Assembly (NCBI RefSeq): GCF_012933655.1
Contig: NZ_JABBJJ010000105.1
Location: 1-35,633, forward strand
Source of the DNA: Pyxidicoccus fallax
Lineage (GTDB): Bacteria; Myxococcota; Myxococcia; Myxococcales; Myxococcaceae
DNA: 35,633 nt
Direction of reading: 5' to 3'
This document shows, one piece after another, positions 26,601 through 31,153 of the stretch. Made by a program: the position numbers and the translations under genes. A model generated the notes under the pieces. It was given only the letters and a program-made list of their open reading frames with translations. It ran no database searches and was not told where the DNA came from. Every line of letters begins with the position of its first letter. Position 1 is the stretch's first letter.

Positions 26601-28647
26601 CCGTGCCCTTGGGCGTGCCGGTGCTGCCGGACGTGTAGAGCAGGTACGCGAGGTGATGCGGCTCCACGCGGGTGACCGGGGCCTCGGTGCGCTCGCGTGA
26701 CAGCGCGTCCCGCTCGGAGTCCAGGCAGAGCGCGCGGGGACGGAGCGCCTCCGGGAAGCGCCCCACCCACGCCGACTGCGTCACCAGCACCGTGGCGCCG
26801 CTGTCCTCCACCAGGAAGCCCAGGCGCTCACCCGGCAGCAGCGGATCCACCGGCACCCAGGCGCCTCCGGCCTTGAGGATGCCGAGCAGCCCCACCACCA
26901 TCTCCAGCGAGCGCTCGATGGAGAGCGCGACGCGGACCTCCGGCCCCACGCCCCGCCGCCGCAGCGCCCACGCGAGCTGGTTGGCACGAGCGTCCAGGGC
27001 CGCGTACGTGAGCGACTGCCCCTGGAAGCGGAGCGCCAGCGCCTCGGGCGTGCGCCGGGCTTGGGCCTCGAAGAGCGCGTGGACGCAGGCCTCCGGGAAG
27101 GGCGCCGCCTCGCCGGTCCAATCGTGCCGCACCCGCCGCAGCTCGGCCGCGTCCATCAGCGGCAGCTCGGACATGCGCCGGTCCGGAGCCGCCGCGGCGC
27201 CCGCGAGCAGCCGCTCGAGATGCCCCAGCAGCCGCTGGATGCTGCCCGGCTCGAACAGGTCCGTGTTGTACTCGGCGGCCAGGCGCAGGCCCTGGGGCAG
27301 CTCCACCGCCAGCAGTGACAGGTCCGCCTTGCTGGTGCGGTTGTCCACCGGCTGCGCATCCATCACCAGTCCGGGCAGCCGCAGCGGTGGCATGGGTGCG
27401 TTCTGCAGTGTCAGCGCCACCTGGAACAGCGGCGCGACGCTGAGCTGGCGCTCGCACTTGAGCGCGTCCACCAGCTTCTCGAAGGGCACGTCCTGGTGGG
27501 CATAGGCGCCCATCGTCGTCTCGCGAACCCGGCCCAGCAGCTCGCGGAAGCGAGGCTGGCCGGACACGTCCGTGCGCAGCGCCAGCGTGTTGGTGAACAG
27601 GCCGATGAGGCCCTCCAGCTCGGCGCGGCCGCGTCCCGCCACCGACGTGCCCACGACGATGTCCGGCTGGCCCGTGTAGCGATGCAGCAGCGCCTGGAAG
27701 CCCGCGAGCAGCACGGTGAAGAGGGTGCCGCCCTCCGCGCGGGCCAGGGCCTTGAGGGACTCGAGCAGCTCCGGCGGCAGCATCACCGTCAGGCGGGCGC
27801 CCCGCGAGGAGAGGACCGCGGGACGCGGCCGGTCCGTGGGCAACTCGAGCACCGCGTCCGGGTCCAGCCGCTCGCGCCACCAGTGGACCTGGGACTCCAG
27901 CCGCTCTGCCTGGAGGGACTCGCGCTGCCACGAGGCATAGTCCGCGTACTGCATGGCCGGCGCGGCCAGGGGCGAGGCCTGTCCGGCGGCGAGCGCCGGA
28001 TACAGGGCGCTCAGCTCGCGGACCAGCACGCCGAGAGACCAGCCGTCCGCGACGATGTGGTGCAGGTTGAGCAGCAGCACGTGCTCCCGCTCGTTCAGGC
28101 GGTAGAGCACCGTGCGTAGCAGCGGGCCCTTCGCGAGGTCGAACGGCTCCCGCGCCGCGTCGGTCAGCCGCCGCGTGGCCTCCGCCTCGCGCTCGGCCTC
28201 GGGAAGTCCCCGCAGGTCCACCACGGGCAGGGCGACGCTCGGGGCCGGCGCGATGAGTTGGAAGGGGCGTCCGTCCTCCTCGAGGAAGGTGGTGCGCAGC
28301 GACTCGTGGCGGTGCACCAGCTCCTGGAGGCTGGCGCGCAGGGCCGCGTCGTCCAGCGTGCCGGACAGGCGCACGGCGACGGGGATGTTGAAGGCCGCGC
28401 TGCCCGGGCTCAGGCGGTCCTGGAACCACAGCCGCTCCTGGCCGAAGGACACGGGGGCCCGTCGGGATGGGCGGGCCTTGTTTCGCAGCAACTCGGCCAG
28501 CTTCGCGCGCTTCTGCTCCGGCGTGAGCGCGACGGCTCCCCCGGTCCCCCTCGAATCGCCAGAACCCATGACGTGGAGGATATTCGGGACTTCCGGCGAG
28601 CCACACGCCGGCCCAGGTGAAGAGCAGGCCGCGTCGTCGTGCGTCAT
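17602..28647 (-). CDS. Nonribosomal peptide synthetase, C-A-T-A-T-C-(A remnant)-C-A-T-TE
   Basis: 3681-aa NRPS. Domains by residue: C1 60-505 (HHIVADGW near 196), A1 513-1003 (LLYTSGSTGTPKG near 668), T1 with GGHSL near 1055, A2 1145-1700 (TSGSTGRPKG near 1368), T2 GGHSL near 1757, C2 1815-2255 (HHVISDAW near 1952), a remnant of about 60 residues of an A-domain N-terminus near 2265-2325, C3 2340-2780 (HHIVSDAW near 2475), A3 2780-3335 (TSGSTG near 2989), T3 GGHSL near 3381, and TE to the end (GWSFGG near 3505, His in GDHYTLL near 3660). T1 passes straight to A2 without a C domain. A2 and A3 are nearly identical and should load the same monomer. No E, methyltransferase or oxidase domain. Start ATG 28647 has a weak ribosome-binding site; ATG 28569 is an alternative. 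The stop lies next to tRNA-Ala. The product is unknown, probably a short peptide released by the TE. Confidence 0.95.
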   Translation of the reverse strand: MTHDDAACSSPGPACGSPEVPNILHVMGSGDSRGTGGAVALTPEQKRAKLAELLRNKARPSRRAPVSFGQERLWFQDRLSPGSAAFNIPVAVRLSGTLDDAALRASLQELVHRHESLRTTFLEEDGRPFQLIAPAPSVALPVVDLRGLPEAEREAEATRRLTDAAREPFDLAKGPLLRTVLYRLNEREHVLLLNLHHIVADGWSLGVLVRELSALYPALAAGQASPLAAPAMQYADYASWQRESLQAERLESQVHWWRERLDPDAVLELPTDRPRPAVLSSRGARLTVMLPPELLESLKALARAEGGTLFTVLLAGFQALLHRYTGQPDIVVGTSVAGRGRAELEGLIGLFTNTLALRTDVSGQPRFRELLGRVRETTMGAYAHQDVPFEKLVDALKCERQLSVAPLFQVALTLQNAPMPPLRLPGLVMDAQPVDNRTSKADLSLLAVELPQGLRLAAEYNTDLFEPGSIQRLLGHLERLLAGAAAAPDRRMSELPLMDAAELRRVRHDWTGEAAPFPEACVHALFEAQARRTPEALALRFQGQSLTYAALDARANQLAWALRRRGVGPEVRVALSIERSLEMVVGLLGILKAGGAWVPVDPLLPGERLGFLVEDSGATVLVTQSAWVGRFPEALRPRALCLDSERDALSRERTEAPVTRVEPHHLAYLLYTSGSTGTPKGTAVAHRGVANLVTQEAVAYGIGPGSRVLQFANLSFDLSVEELFTTLCSGGTLVLAPLEELMPGAPLQRLLREEALTVISLTPAALAATSPEGLPALRTVISGGEALPADVVSRWAPGRRFLNTYGPTEATVVATLTECVPDGRVPSIGRPLANVRAYVLDPRGEPVPVGVKGELYLGGVGVARGYAGRPALTAERFVPDPFAAEAAGARMYRTGDVVRWREDGTLEFIGRADAQVKVRGFRIELGEVESALAKLPTVREAVVVARESGPGGKRLVGYVVAREGSRTDGATLRASLKEVLPEYMVPSAVVVLPALPLTASGKVDRKALPAADLSESAAREYVAPRTPTEERLAGLWRELLGVARVGAHDNFFDLGGHSLLATQALSRIRQSFGVELPLRRMFESPTLDAVARLVDEALAGRATPAPERPRAPRAQRWPTRPLGEVAREQESRSQPHAEAQAPWSHEERQRVLVEWNATASEYPRTSTLAQVFSQVVARYPDKVAVEFGDSKLTYRQLDERANLLAWYLRGLGVSTDSRVAVALERSLELVVALVSILKAGGAYVPLDPAYPRERLAAMVEDSRPRVLLTTRALLKQLPVDDFSSFTHGATSVKAPRASGPSTSMTANRALPEMQPSSSPDTSATSQAPSTALAQGGLTTVVLDEVSLHSQPSSTPPSSALPDSLAYIDFTSGSTGRPKGVGTTQASVLRTLFGIDYAHLGPEETFLLIAPVSFDASTLELWGPLLHGARLVVFPPRPPSDLQELEHVLVKHGVTTLHLTAGLFTQVVDHAPQALRGLRQLLTGGDVVSAPHVRRVLEELRLPVTACYGPTEGTLFTSCHRMTPGAHVGASVPIGRPIGNTQVYLLDSHGEPVPPGSVGELFIGGDGLARGYVEQPALTAERFVPNPFSNVPGARLYRTGDLARWRKDGVLEFLGRADAQVKVRGYRIELAEVEAALLACPHVKEAVVLAREDVPGDKRLVGYVVAPESIDTSALRTRLRNQLPEYMVPSALVRLDALPLTSNGKVDRKALPAPDVTTRGRSPSRPPRTDAERLLAALWEEVLHTGTVGAEDDFFELGGHSLSATQVLSRIRRAFQVELSLADFFTAPTVEAVARRLEALGSTRPALAVPPLKPVPRDASLPLSFAQQRLWFFAKLEPDSAAYNLPAAVRLEGVLHLPALARALRGLLQRHESLRTTFRDTEAGPIQVIAPEPALPASWMDLGTLAEAEREQELRALIDSEARQVFDLETGPLWRVLLVRLDEQRHVLLLTMHHVISDAWSMGVLIQELTTLYAAHAEGRVPELMPLPVQYPDFSAWQRGWLRDATLESQLDWWRQQLDGAPRALELPTDRPRPPAQTFRGAAHPFQFPRALSDAMQALCRREGVTPSMVVLAAFQALLSRYSGQEDVCVGSPIAGRHHAELEGLISFFVNTLVLRTKLHGDPSFRELLARVRDVALGAYAHQDVPFEKLVEALRPERDPRRPPLFQVMLAYQNAPMPEMMGPGLALHRLKVDGGTAKFDLTLALSDTAQGLKGLLEYNTDLFEPTTARRMVGHLRTLLEEALAAPERPLSALCMLTREERHLLFHAWDTPSAGVAEDAGLHRLLQAQARLRPAALAVEHEGLALTWAELHARARRVLQGLRARGVVPPEPPPPLTPAPRTGPLPLSFAQQRLWFIDQLEPGGATYNMPAFVRLEGPLDVSALHRALSEVVRRHEALRTTFVLEDGEPRQRIAPHQELSLDLVDLQALAPEAAEEALRRGFHEELQHPFDLSTGPLLHARLWKRSPTEHVLVLNMHHIVSDAWSLGVLLREVAALYEAFVQGRPSPLPPQRLQYADHAVWQREWLQGEALDARLAWWRQHLSGLATLELPTDRPRPPVRTFRGAQVPVSLSRETTQALKAVCQRTGATPFMALLAAFQVLLSRYSGQRDIAVGSPIAGRHHGEVEGLIGFFVNTLVLRAHVDDRGSFLDLLRQVKETALGAYDHQDVPFEKLVEALQPTRDLSRAPLFQVLFALQNAPMPPLRLPGLALHPLEVEGAAAKFELQLDLMESPTGYQGTLGYNTDLFEADTASRMAAHFGALVEALVCRPDVPLAHVPLVTGAERQRVLVEWNATASEYPRTSTLAQVFSQVVARYPDKVAVEFGDSKLTYRQLDERANLLAWYLRGLGVSTDSRVAVALERSLELVVALVAILKAGGAYVPLDPAYPRERLAAMVEDSRPYVLLTTRALLAKLPVDGLTASAHGATSVSTSMTANRALPESQPSSSPHTSPSTVLAQGGLTTVVLEEVFLKAQPSSPPLSTALPDSLAYIDFTSGSTGRPKGVGTTQASVLRTLFGIDYAHLGPEETFLLIAPVSFDASTLELWGPLLHGARLVVFPPRPPSDLQELEHVLVKHGVTTLHLTAGLFTQVVDHAPQALHGLRQLLTGGDVVSAPHVRRVLEELRIPVTACYGPTEGTLFTSCHRMTPGAHVGSSVPIGRPIGNTQVYLLDSHGELVPVGVTGELFIGGDGLARGYVEQPALTAERFVPNPFSTTPGARLYRTGDLARWRNDGVLEFLGRADAQVKVRGYRIELAEVEAALLACPHVKEAVVLVREDTPGDKRLVAYVVPHSAPDWNPEALRLVLAARLPKYMVPSHFVKLDALPLTPTGKLARQRLPAPDAEHPHGDAPFIAPRTPLEARLAEAFADALRVPRVSVTDSFFSLGGHSLLAPRLMARIRERTGHALPLAALFQDASVERLARRIQHAAPLPRNLVRLDAGSASGRPLFLVHGGGGGVSGYFELARHLGAHRPVYGLHTDDTPPESIEALAREYLAQVRDVQPRGPYRLGGWSFGGLVAYEMACQLQALGEPVELLALMDTLAPGTQAPPPDDLGLLAVFGRMLGLSWREPPPNLEPLRSLGTRERLAYVLARTRDAAGASPDLDSAERRFALVQRLSAAQHAYVPRGGYAGPVLLFRAAAPASGPEDLGWRAWLTGPLTVREVPGDHYTLLSAPHAGWLAERLGS
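18800..20307. repeat. NRPS adenylation-domain repeat, copy A3
   Basis: About 1.5 kb that matches 23,667-25,210 at an estimated 90-95% or more by eye, from the C-A linker (coding RQRVLVEWNATASEYPR) to just after the A8 motif region (ACPHVKEAVVL). The similarity falls off sharply at both ends. The two copies differ mainly in a Ser/Thr/Pro-rich insert before TSGSTG. Confidence 0.88.
21680..21872 (-). other. Adenylation-domain remnant inside the NRPS
   Basis: Between C2 and C3 the protein starts an A domain (LHRLLQAQARLRPAALAVEH, then LTWAELHARARRV) and stops after about 60 residues at a Pro-rich linker (VVPPEPPPPLTPAPRTG) that runs straight into C3 (LSFAQQRLWF). The rest of the A domain and the T domain of this module are missing, in frame. 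Confidence 0.85.
23667..25210. repeat. NRPS adenylation-domain repeat, copy A2
   Basis: Partner of the repeat at 18,800-20,307, in direct orientation. It has a longer Ser/Thr/Pro-rich insert before the A3 core motif (about 80 residues between LLTTRALL and DSLAYIDF). Such direct repeats invite recombination that would remove or add domains. Confidence 0.88.
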
Positions 28648-28683
28648 GGCGGGGTTTTCACCCCGGGCGTGTCACGGCTTCAC

Positions 28684-29073
28684 TCAAGTGGTGATGGGCG
28701 TGCAGAGCTCCACGAGGACACCGTTGAGGTCTCGCACGTAGGCCACCGTCTGCCCCCAGGGCTTCTGCTTGGGATTCGCGGCGGCATGGGCGCCGGCCTT
28801 CACGGCGCGCTCGAAGGCGGCCTGCACGTCCGGCGTGACGAGCGCCACCTCCATCGCGGCCGCGTCCTCCTTCGCCCGGTTGGGCCGCACGGTGAGGCCG
28901 TGCTCCTTCGCGAGGGCCTCCACCGCGAAGGCCAGCGCCGTGGCGCCGGTCTCCATCTCCGCGTACGTGTTGCTTTCATGGAGGAAGCGGCGCTGCAGGC
29001 CGAAGGCCTTCTCGTAGAAGTCGACGGTGGCGGGCACGTCCTGCACGTAGAGGATGACGTAGCCGAGCTTCAT
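28684..29073 (-). CDS. VOC-superfamily (glyoxalase/bleomycin-resistance fold) protein
   Basis: 129-aa protein with the paired beta-alpha-beta-beta-beta units of the VOC fold: LGYVILYVQDVPATVDFYEK at the start, ETGATALAF, then MEVALVTPDVQAAFERAV and VAYVRDLNGVLVELCTP at the end. The final Glu of VELC and the early Tyr/Val positions fit the metal-site layout. Members isomerise, cleave or sequester small molecules; the substrate is not visible. ATG 29073 has GGAG upstream. It lies 83 bases after the AraC gene and 36 bases before the NRPS, so all three may be one transcript; it could protect against or modify the NRPS product (inference), but VOC and AraC pairs of this type also occur without NRPS genes. 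Confidence 0.9.
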   Translation of the reverse strand: MKLGYVILYVQDVPATVDFYEKAFGLQRRFLHESNTYAEMETGATALAFAVEALAKEHGLTVRPNRAKEDAAAMEVALVTPDVQAAFERAVKAGAHAAANPKQKPWGQTVAYVRDLNGVLVELCTPITT

Positions 29074-29156
29074 GGCGGTGGACTCCGGTCGGGGAAGAGG
29101 TGTGTGGCGGTCCTCGCACGGCGCGCCCCGCCTGTCTTGAAGGAATCGGACAGGGC

Positions 29157-29948
29157 TCATTTCACCAGCGCCGAGGGCGTGACACCGGACAGCTCCTTCA
29201 CCTCGCGGGACAGGTGCGCCTGGTCCGCGTAGCCACACGCGAGCGCCACGGAAGCCAGGTCCTCCTCCGTGCCCGAGCGCAGCAGGGACACGGCCCGCTG
29301 GAAGCGCAGCACCCGGGCGAGCAGCTTGGGTGGCACGCCCGCCTCGTCCAGCACGTCGCGGTGCAGGGTGCGCTCGCTGACGCCCAGGCTCCGCGCCAGC
29401 CCGGCCATGCGCACCTGGCCTCCCGAGGACTGGAGCTGATGCAGCGCCTCGGTGACGCGGGGGCGGGGCGTGGCCAGCGGGGACGCCATCCGCTGCGTGA
29501 AGGTCTCCTGGAGGAGGGCCAGCGCGCGCGCCGGAGAGGGACAGTCCTCGAGCCGCCGCTGGAGCCGGGTGAAGGCCGGCGCGCAGTCCGCCACGGGGAC
29601 GTTGAGGCCACACAGCTCGCGCGGGCTCACGCCGAGCAGGGGGAGCGCCCAGCCCGGCTTGAGCCGGACGCCGAAGCTCACCGCACCCGCATGGATATCG
29701 ACGAGGGCGAAGCGCTCCATGGGGCCCACGATGGCGAGCCGTGGGGCGGCCAGCCACGTCGGGCCATCCGATGCCCGGAACTGGAAGATGAGGTCGGTGC
29801 AGCCATCCGGAAGGATGCGCGACTGCGTGGGGCCCGCGCCCGAGCCATGGGGCGGCCCGGTGTAGCGCCAGAAGGCGTCCACCGCCTCCGCCAGCCCGGG
29901 GGGAGGCGCCCACTGCACATAGCCCGTCGTCCTGCCACCCGCCGTCAT
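29157..29948 (-). CDS. AraC-family transcriptional regulator
   Basis: 263-aa regulator. Residues 1-140 are a ligand-binding N domain of the DUF6597 type (PDGCTDLIFQF; VGVRLKPGWALPLLGVSPREL). Residues about 165-263 hold two helix-turn-helix motifs: VRMAGLARSLGVSERTLHRDV and EDLASVALACGYADQAHLSREVKELSGVTP. ATG 29948 chosen. First gene of the minus-strand group AraC - VOC - NRPS, so it may control them. Its start is 111 bases from the leader ORF of array 2, which faces away from it. Confidence 0.92.
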   Translation of the reverse strand: MTAGGRTTGYVQWAPPPGLAEAVDAFWRYTGPPHGSGAGPTQSRILPDGCTDLIFQFRASDGPTWLAAPRLAIVGPMERFALVDIHAGAVSFGVRLKPGWALPLLGVSPRELCGLNVPVADCAPAFTRLQRRLEDCPSPARALALLQETFTQRMASPLATPRPRVTEALHQLQSSGGQVRMAGLARSLGVSERTLHRDVLDEAGVPPKLLARVLRFQRAVSLLRSGTEEDLASVALACGYADQAHLSREVKELSGVTPSALVK

Positions 29949-30005
29949 CGCGCGCCTGCCTCCGGCAATGCCGCGCCAGCGTGCCCGACCCGCCCGCGCG
30001 ATGCA

Positions 30006-30059
30006 CGTGTCAGGGATTTATTTTCCGCGCGTCTGTTTTCGCTGAAAGGAGCGGTGACC
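30006..30059 (+). promoter_or_regulatory. Conserved leader of the array 2 short ORF
   Basis: Matches 16854-16908: CGTGTCAGGGAT at the start, TTCCG and GTC in the middle and AAAGGAGCGGTGACC before the ATG. The upstream side is the divergent AraC gene. Confidence 0.6.
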
Positions 30060-30212
30060 ATGAACACGGCGAACCTGACGAGCCCGATGAATCCCGAAAC
30101 CCTGAACGACACTGTCATCGGCATCGATGCGCTCGCGCTCGCTGGCCTGACCACCGCCCTGGATTCCGCGCTGCGTGGAGAGCGCGCGGGCGATAGTCCA
30201 CCCGGACTCTGA
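30060..30212 (+). CDS. Short ORF heading tRNA array 2 (50 aa)
   Basis: ATG 30060 after AAAGGAG. Begins MNTANLTSPMNPETLN, homologous to the 49-aa ORF at 16909, then an amphipathic helix-like stretch (GIDALALAGLTTALDSALRG) and ends SPPGL. Compared with its homologue it is less hydrophobic and has four Asp where the other has none. The surrounding leader and hairpins are conserved as well. Function unknown: leader peptide of the tRNA operon, or an independent small protein. Confidence 0.72.
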   Translation: MNTANLTSPMNPETLNDTVIGIDALALAGLTTALDSALRGERAGDSPPGL

Positions 30213-30218
30213 CCTTCC

Positions 30219-30240
30219 TTCCCCGTCGACCGACGAGGGG
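30219..30240 (+). promoter_or_regulatory. Small conserved hairpin after short ORF, array 2
   Basis: CGTC-GACC-GACG at 30224-30235, extended by CCC and GGGG on the outside with a bulged A. Counterpart of 17072-17083. Confidence 0.45.
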
Positions 30241-30250
30241 CGAAGAGACC

Positions 30251-30284
30251 AGAGGCCGGGCTCCCAAGAGGGGACCCGGCCTCT
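30251..30284 (+). terminator. GC-rich hairpin between short ORF and tRNA array 2
   Basis: AGAGGCCGGG.TCCC pairs with GGGG.CCCGGCCTCT across an AAGA loop, again with a C-A mismatch at the same level as in array 1, followed by CGCTTTTCC. Intrinsic terminator or attenuator. Confidence 0.7.
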
Positions 30285-30313
30285 CGCTTTTCCGGGTCAT
30301 CGCAGTACCTGAC

Positions 30314-30386
30314 GCCCCGTTCGTCTATCGGCGCAAGACACCGCACTCTCTATGCGGGAAGAAGGGTTCGACTCCCTTACGGGGTA
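30314..30386 (+). tRNA. tRNA-Glu (CUC), pyrimidine at position 37
   Basis: 73 bases: acceptor GCCCCGT/ACGGGGT, D stem GTCT/AGAC, anticodon stem CCGCA/TGCGG, loop CTCTCTA (anticodon CTC), T stem AAGGG/CCCTT, A73. Position 37 is U, where a purine is nearly always found. Close paralogue of the array 1 Glu gene but with C34. CCA not encoded. Confidence 0.85.
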
Positions 30387-30398
30387 CTCGCAGCAAAC

Positions 30399-30470
30399 GC
30401 AGTCGTGGCCGAGAGGTGAGGCCCCTGAGCGCCACTCAGGTGGACGCGGGTTCGAGTCCCGCCGACTGCT
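30399..30470 (+). tRNA. tRNA-Gly-like (GCC), non-canonical C33
   Basis: 72 bases: acceptor GCAGTCG/CGACTGC perfectly paired, same D arm, same 17-base anticodon arm CCTGA-GCGCCAC-TCAGG and same T arm as the array 1 copy, U73. C33 and the G32-C38 closing pair are conserved. Third pair is A3-U70 instead of G3-C70. The acceptor has changed on both strands relative to copy 1, that is, pairing is maintained, which argues that the RNA is functional. Confidence 0.78.
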
Positions 30471-30502
30471 CTACGAAGTTCCGTCTCAATCACAGACATC
30501 CT

Positions 30503-30573
30503 GGGGCCATGGTTCAACGGGAGAATTCTCGGTTCGCATCCGAGAGATCCGGGTTCGATTCCCGGTGGTTCCA
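30503..30573 (+). tRNA. tRNA-Ala (CGC)
   Basis: 71 bases: acceptor GGGGCCA/TGGTTCC with G3-U70, D stem GTTC/GAAT, anticodon stem CTCGG/CCGAG, loop TTCGCAT (CGC), T stem CCGGG/CCCGG, A73. Acceptor and T arm are identical to the array 1 Ala(GGC), while D and anticodon arms have diverged. CCA not encoded. Confidence 0.9.
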
Positions 30574-30583
30574 CTCAGCAAAC

Positions 30584-30657
30584 GCCGCGGTAGCCCAATC
30601 GGTAGAGGCACTGCAATCAGAGTGCAGAGAGTGCGGGTTCGACTCCCGCTCGCGGCA
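30584..30657 (+). tRNA. tRNA-Leu-like (CAG) on a class I body
   Basis: 74 bases: acceptor GCCGCGG/TCGCGGC, D stem GCC/GGC, anticodon stem CTGCA/TGCAG, loop ATCAGAG (CAG), variable loop AGAGT, T stem GCGGG/CCCGC, A73. Short variable loop as in the array 1 copy. Both copies are followed by the same spacer ATGGCAGTCC. Confidence 0.78.
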
Positions 30658-30687
30658 TGGCAGTCCGTAGTCCGCAGTCCCTTTCCT

Positions 30688-30758
30688 GCTCCGGGATGCG
30701 ATTGGATCGCAGCACGGCCGTCTACCGTGTGAACAGGGTTCGATTCCCTGTCGGAGCG
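30688..30758 (+). tRNA. tRNA-Asp-like (GUC), G8 and C33
   Basis: 71 bases: acceptor GCTCCGG/TCGGAGC, D stem TGCG/CGCA, anticodon stem CACGG/CCGTG, loop CCGTCTA (GTC), T stem CAGGG/CCCTG, G73. G73 and the GUC anticodon are Asp identity elements. However, position 8 is G instead of U, 33 is C instead of U and 37 is U instead of a purine, the most deviant combination in the window. Confidence 0.68.
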
Positions 30759-30769
30759 CTCGGGTAGTG

Positions 30770-30868
30770 ATGTCTCACGGGGGGAGTATGCACTTCATCG
30801 ACCTGAACAACCCTGGCCCGGACGTCGAGTCCGAGCCCGACCTGCTGGACGGAATCGCTTCCTTCTAG
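30770..30868 (+). CDS. Third short ORF inside array 2 (32 aa, or 26 aa from 30788)
   Basis: Between tRNA-Asp and the second tRNA-Glu. Two in-frame ATG codons: 30770 (weak ribosome-binding site) and 30788 (GGGGGGAG directly before it, rather close). From the second ATG the peptide begins MHFIDLNNPGPDVE and ends GIASF; the early pattern of [ND]-L-x-[SN]-P resembles ANLxSPMNP of the two longer short ORFs. It is acidic. A perfect hairpin follows five bases after its stop and then tRNA-Glu, the same order as in the other cassettes, which is the main reason to report it. Confidence 0.5.
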   Translation: MSHGGSMHFIDLNNPGPDVESEPDLLDGIASF

Positions 30869-30873
30869 CGCCC

Positions 30874-30896
30874 GGGACGCCGGCTGACGGCGTCCC
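30874..30896 (+). terminator. Perfect hairpin between third short ORF and tRNA-Glu
   Basis: GGGACGCCG-GCTGA-CGGCGTCCC: nine perfect pairs with a five-base loop, seven bases before the tRNA-Glu 5' end, followed by CCTTCCC. It shares position but not sequence with the hairpins of the other two cassettes. Confidence 0.6.
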
Positions 30897-30903
30897 CCTT
30901 CCC

Positions 30904-30976
30904 GCCTCGTTCGTCTATCGGCGAAGGACACCGCACTCTCAATGCGGAAAGACGGGTTCGACTCCCGTACGAGGCA
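30904..30976 (+). tRNA. tRNA-Glu (CUC)
   Basis: 73 bases: acceptor GCCTCGT/ACGAGGC, D stem GTCT/GGAC, anticodon stem CCGCA/TGCGG, loop CTCTCAA (CTC), T stem ACGGG/CCCGT, A73. U8, U33 and purine 37 present. Third Glu gene of the window and first tRNA of the third cassette. CCA not encoded. Confidence 0.9.
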
Positions 30977-30981
30977 CTTCT

Positions 30982-31055
30982 GGTTCTGTAGCTCAGTGGA
31001 TGAGAGCACTCGGCCGCGAACCGAGAGGCCGCAGGTTCGACTCCTGCCAGGACCA
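30982..31055 (+). tRNA. tRNA-Arg-like (GCG), C33, first of tandem pair
   Basis: 74 bases: acceptor GGTTCTG/CAGGACC, D stem GCTC/GAGC, anticodon stem CTCGG/CCGAG, loop CCGCGAA (GCG), T stem GCAGG/CCTGC, A73. Body typical of tRNA-Arg. Position 33 is C. The anticodon GCG is unusual: bacteria normally read CGC with ACG modified to inosine. CCA not encoded. Confidence 0.78.
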
Positions 31056-31070
31056 CTCCCAAATGTCTGA

Positions 31071-31144
31071 GGTTCTGTAGCTCAGTGGATGAGAGCACTC
31101 GGCCGCGAACCGAGAGGCCGCAGGTTCGACTCCTGCCAGGACCA
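31071..31144 (+). tRNA. tRNA-Arg-like (GCG), C33, second of tandem pair
   Basis: Identical in all 74 bases to the copy at 30982, 89 bases downstream, so a recent tandem duplication or gene conversion. Same C33 and GCG anticodon. Confidence 0.78.
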
Positions 31145-31153
31145 CTTCTTCAT

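Noticed and set aside
17602..28647. Use of array tRNAs by the NRPS as amino-acid donors
   Set aside because: The synthetase has its own adenylation domains, and no tRNA-dependent transferase (Fem-like, cyclodipeptide synthase or PEARL) is encoded in the window.
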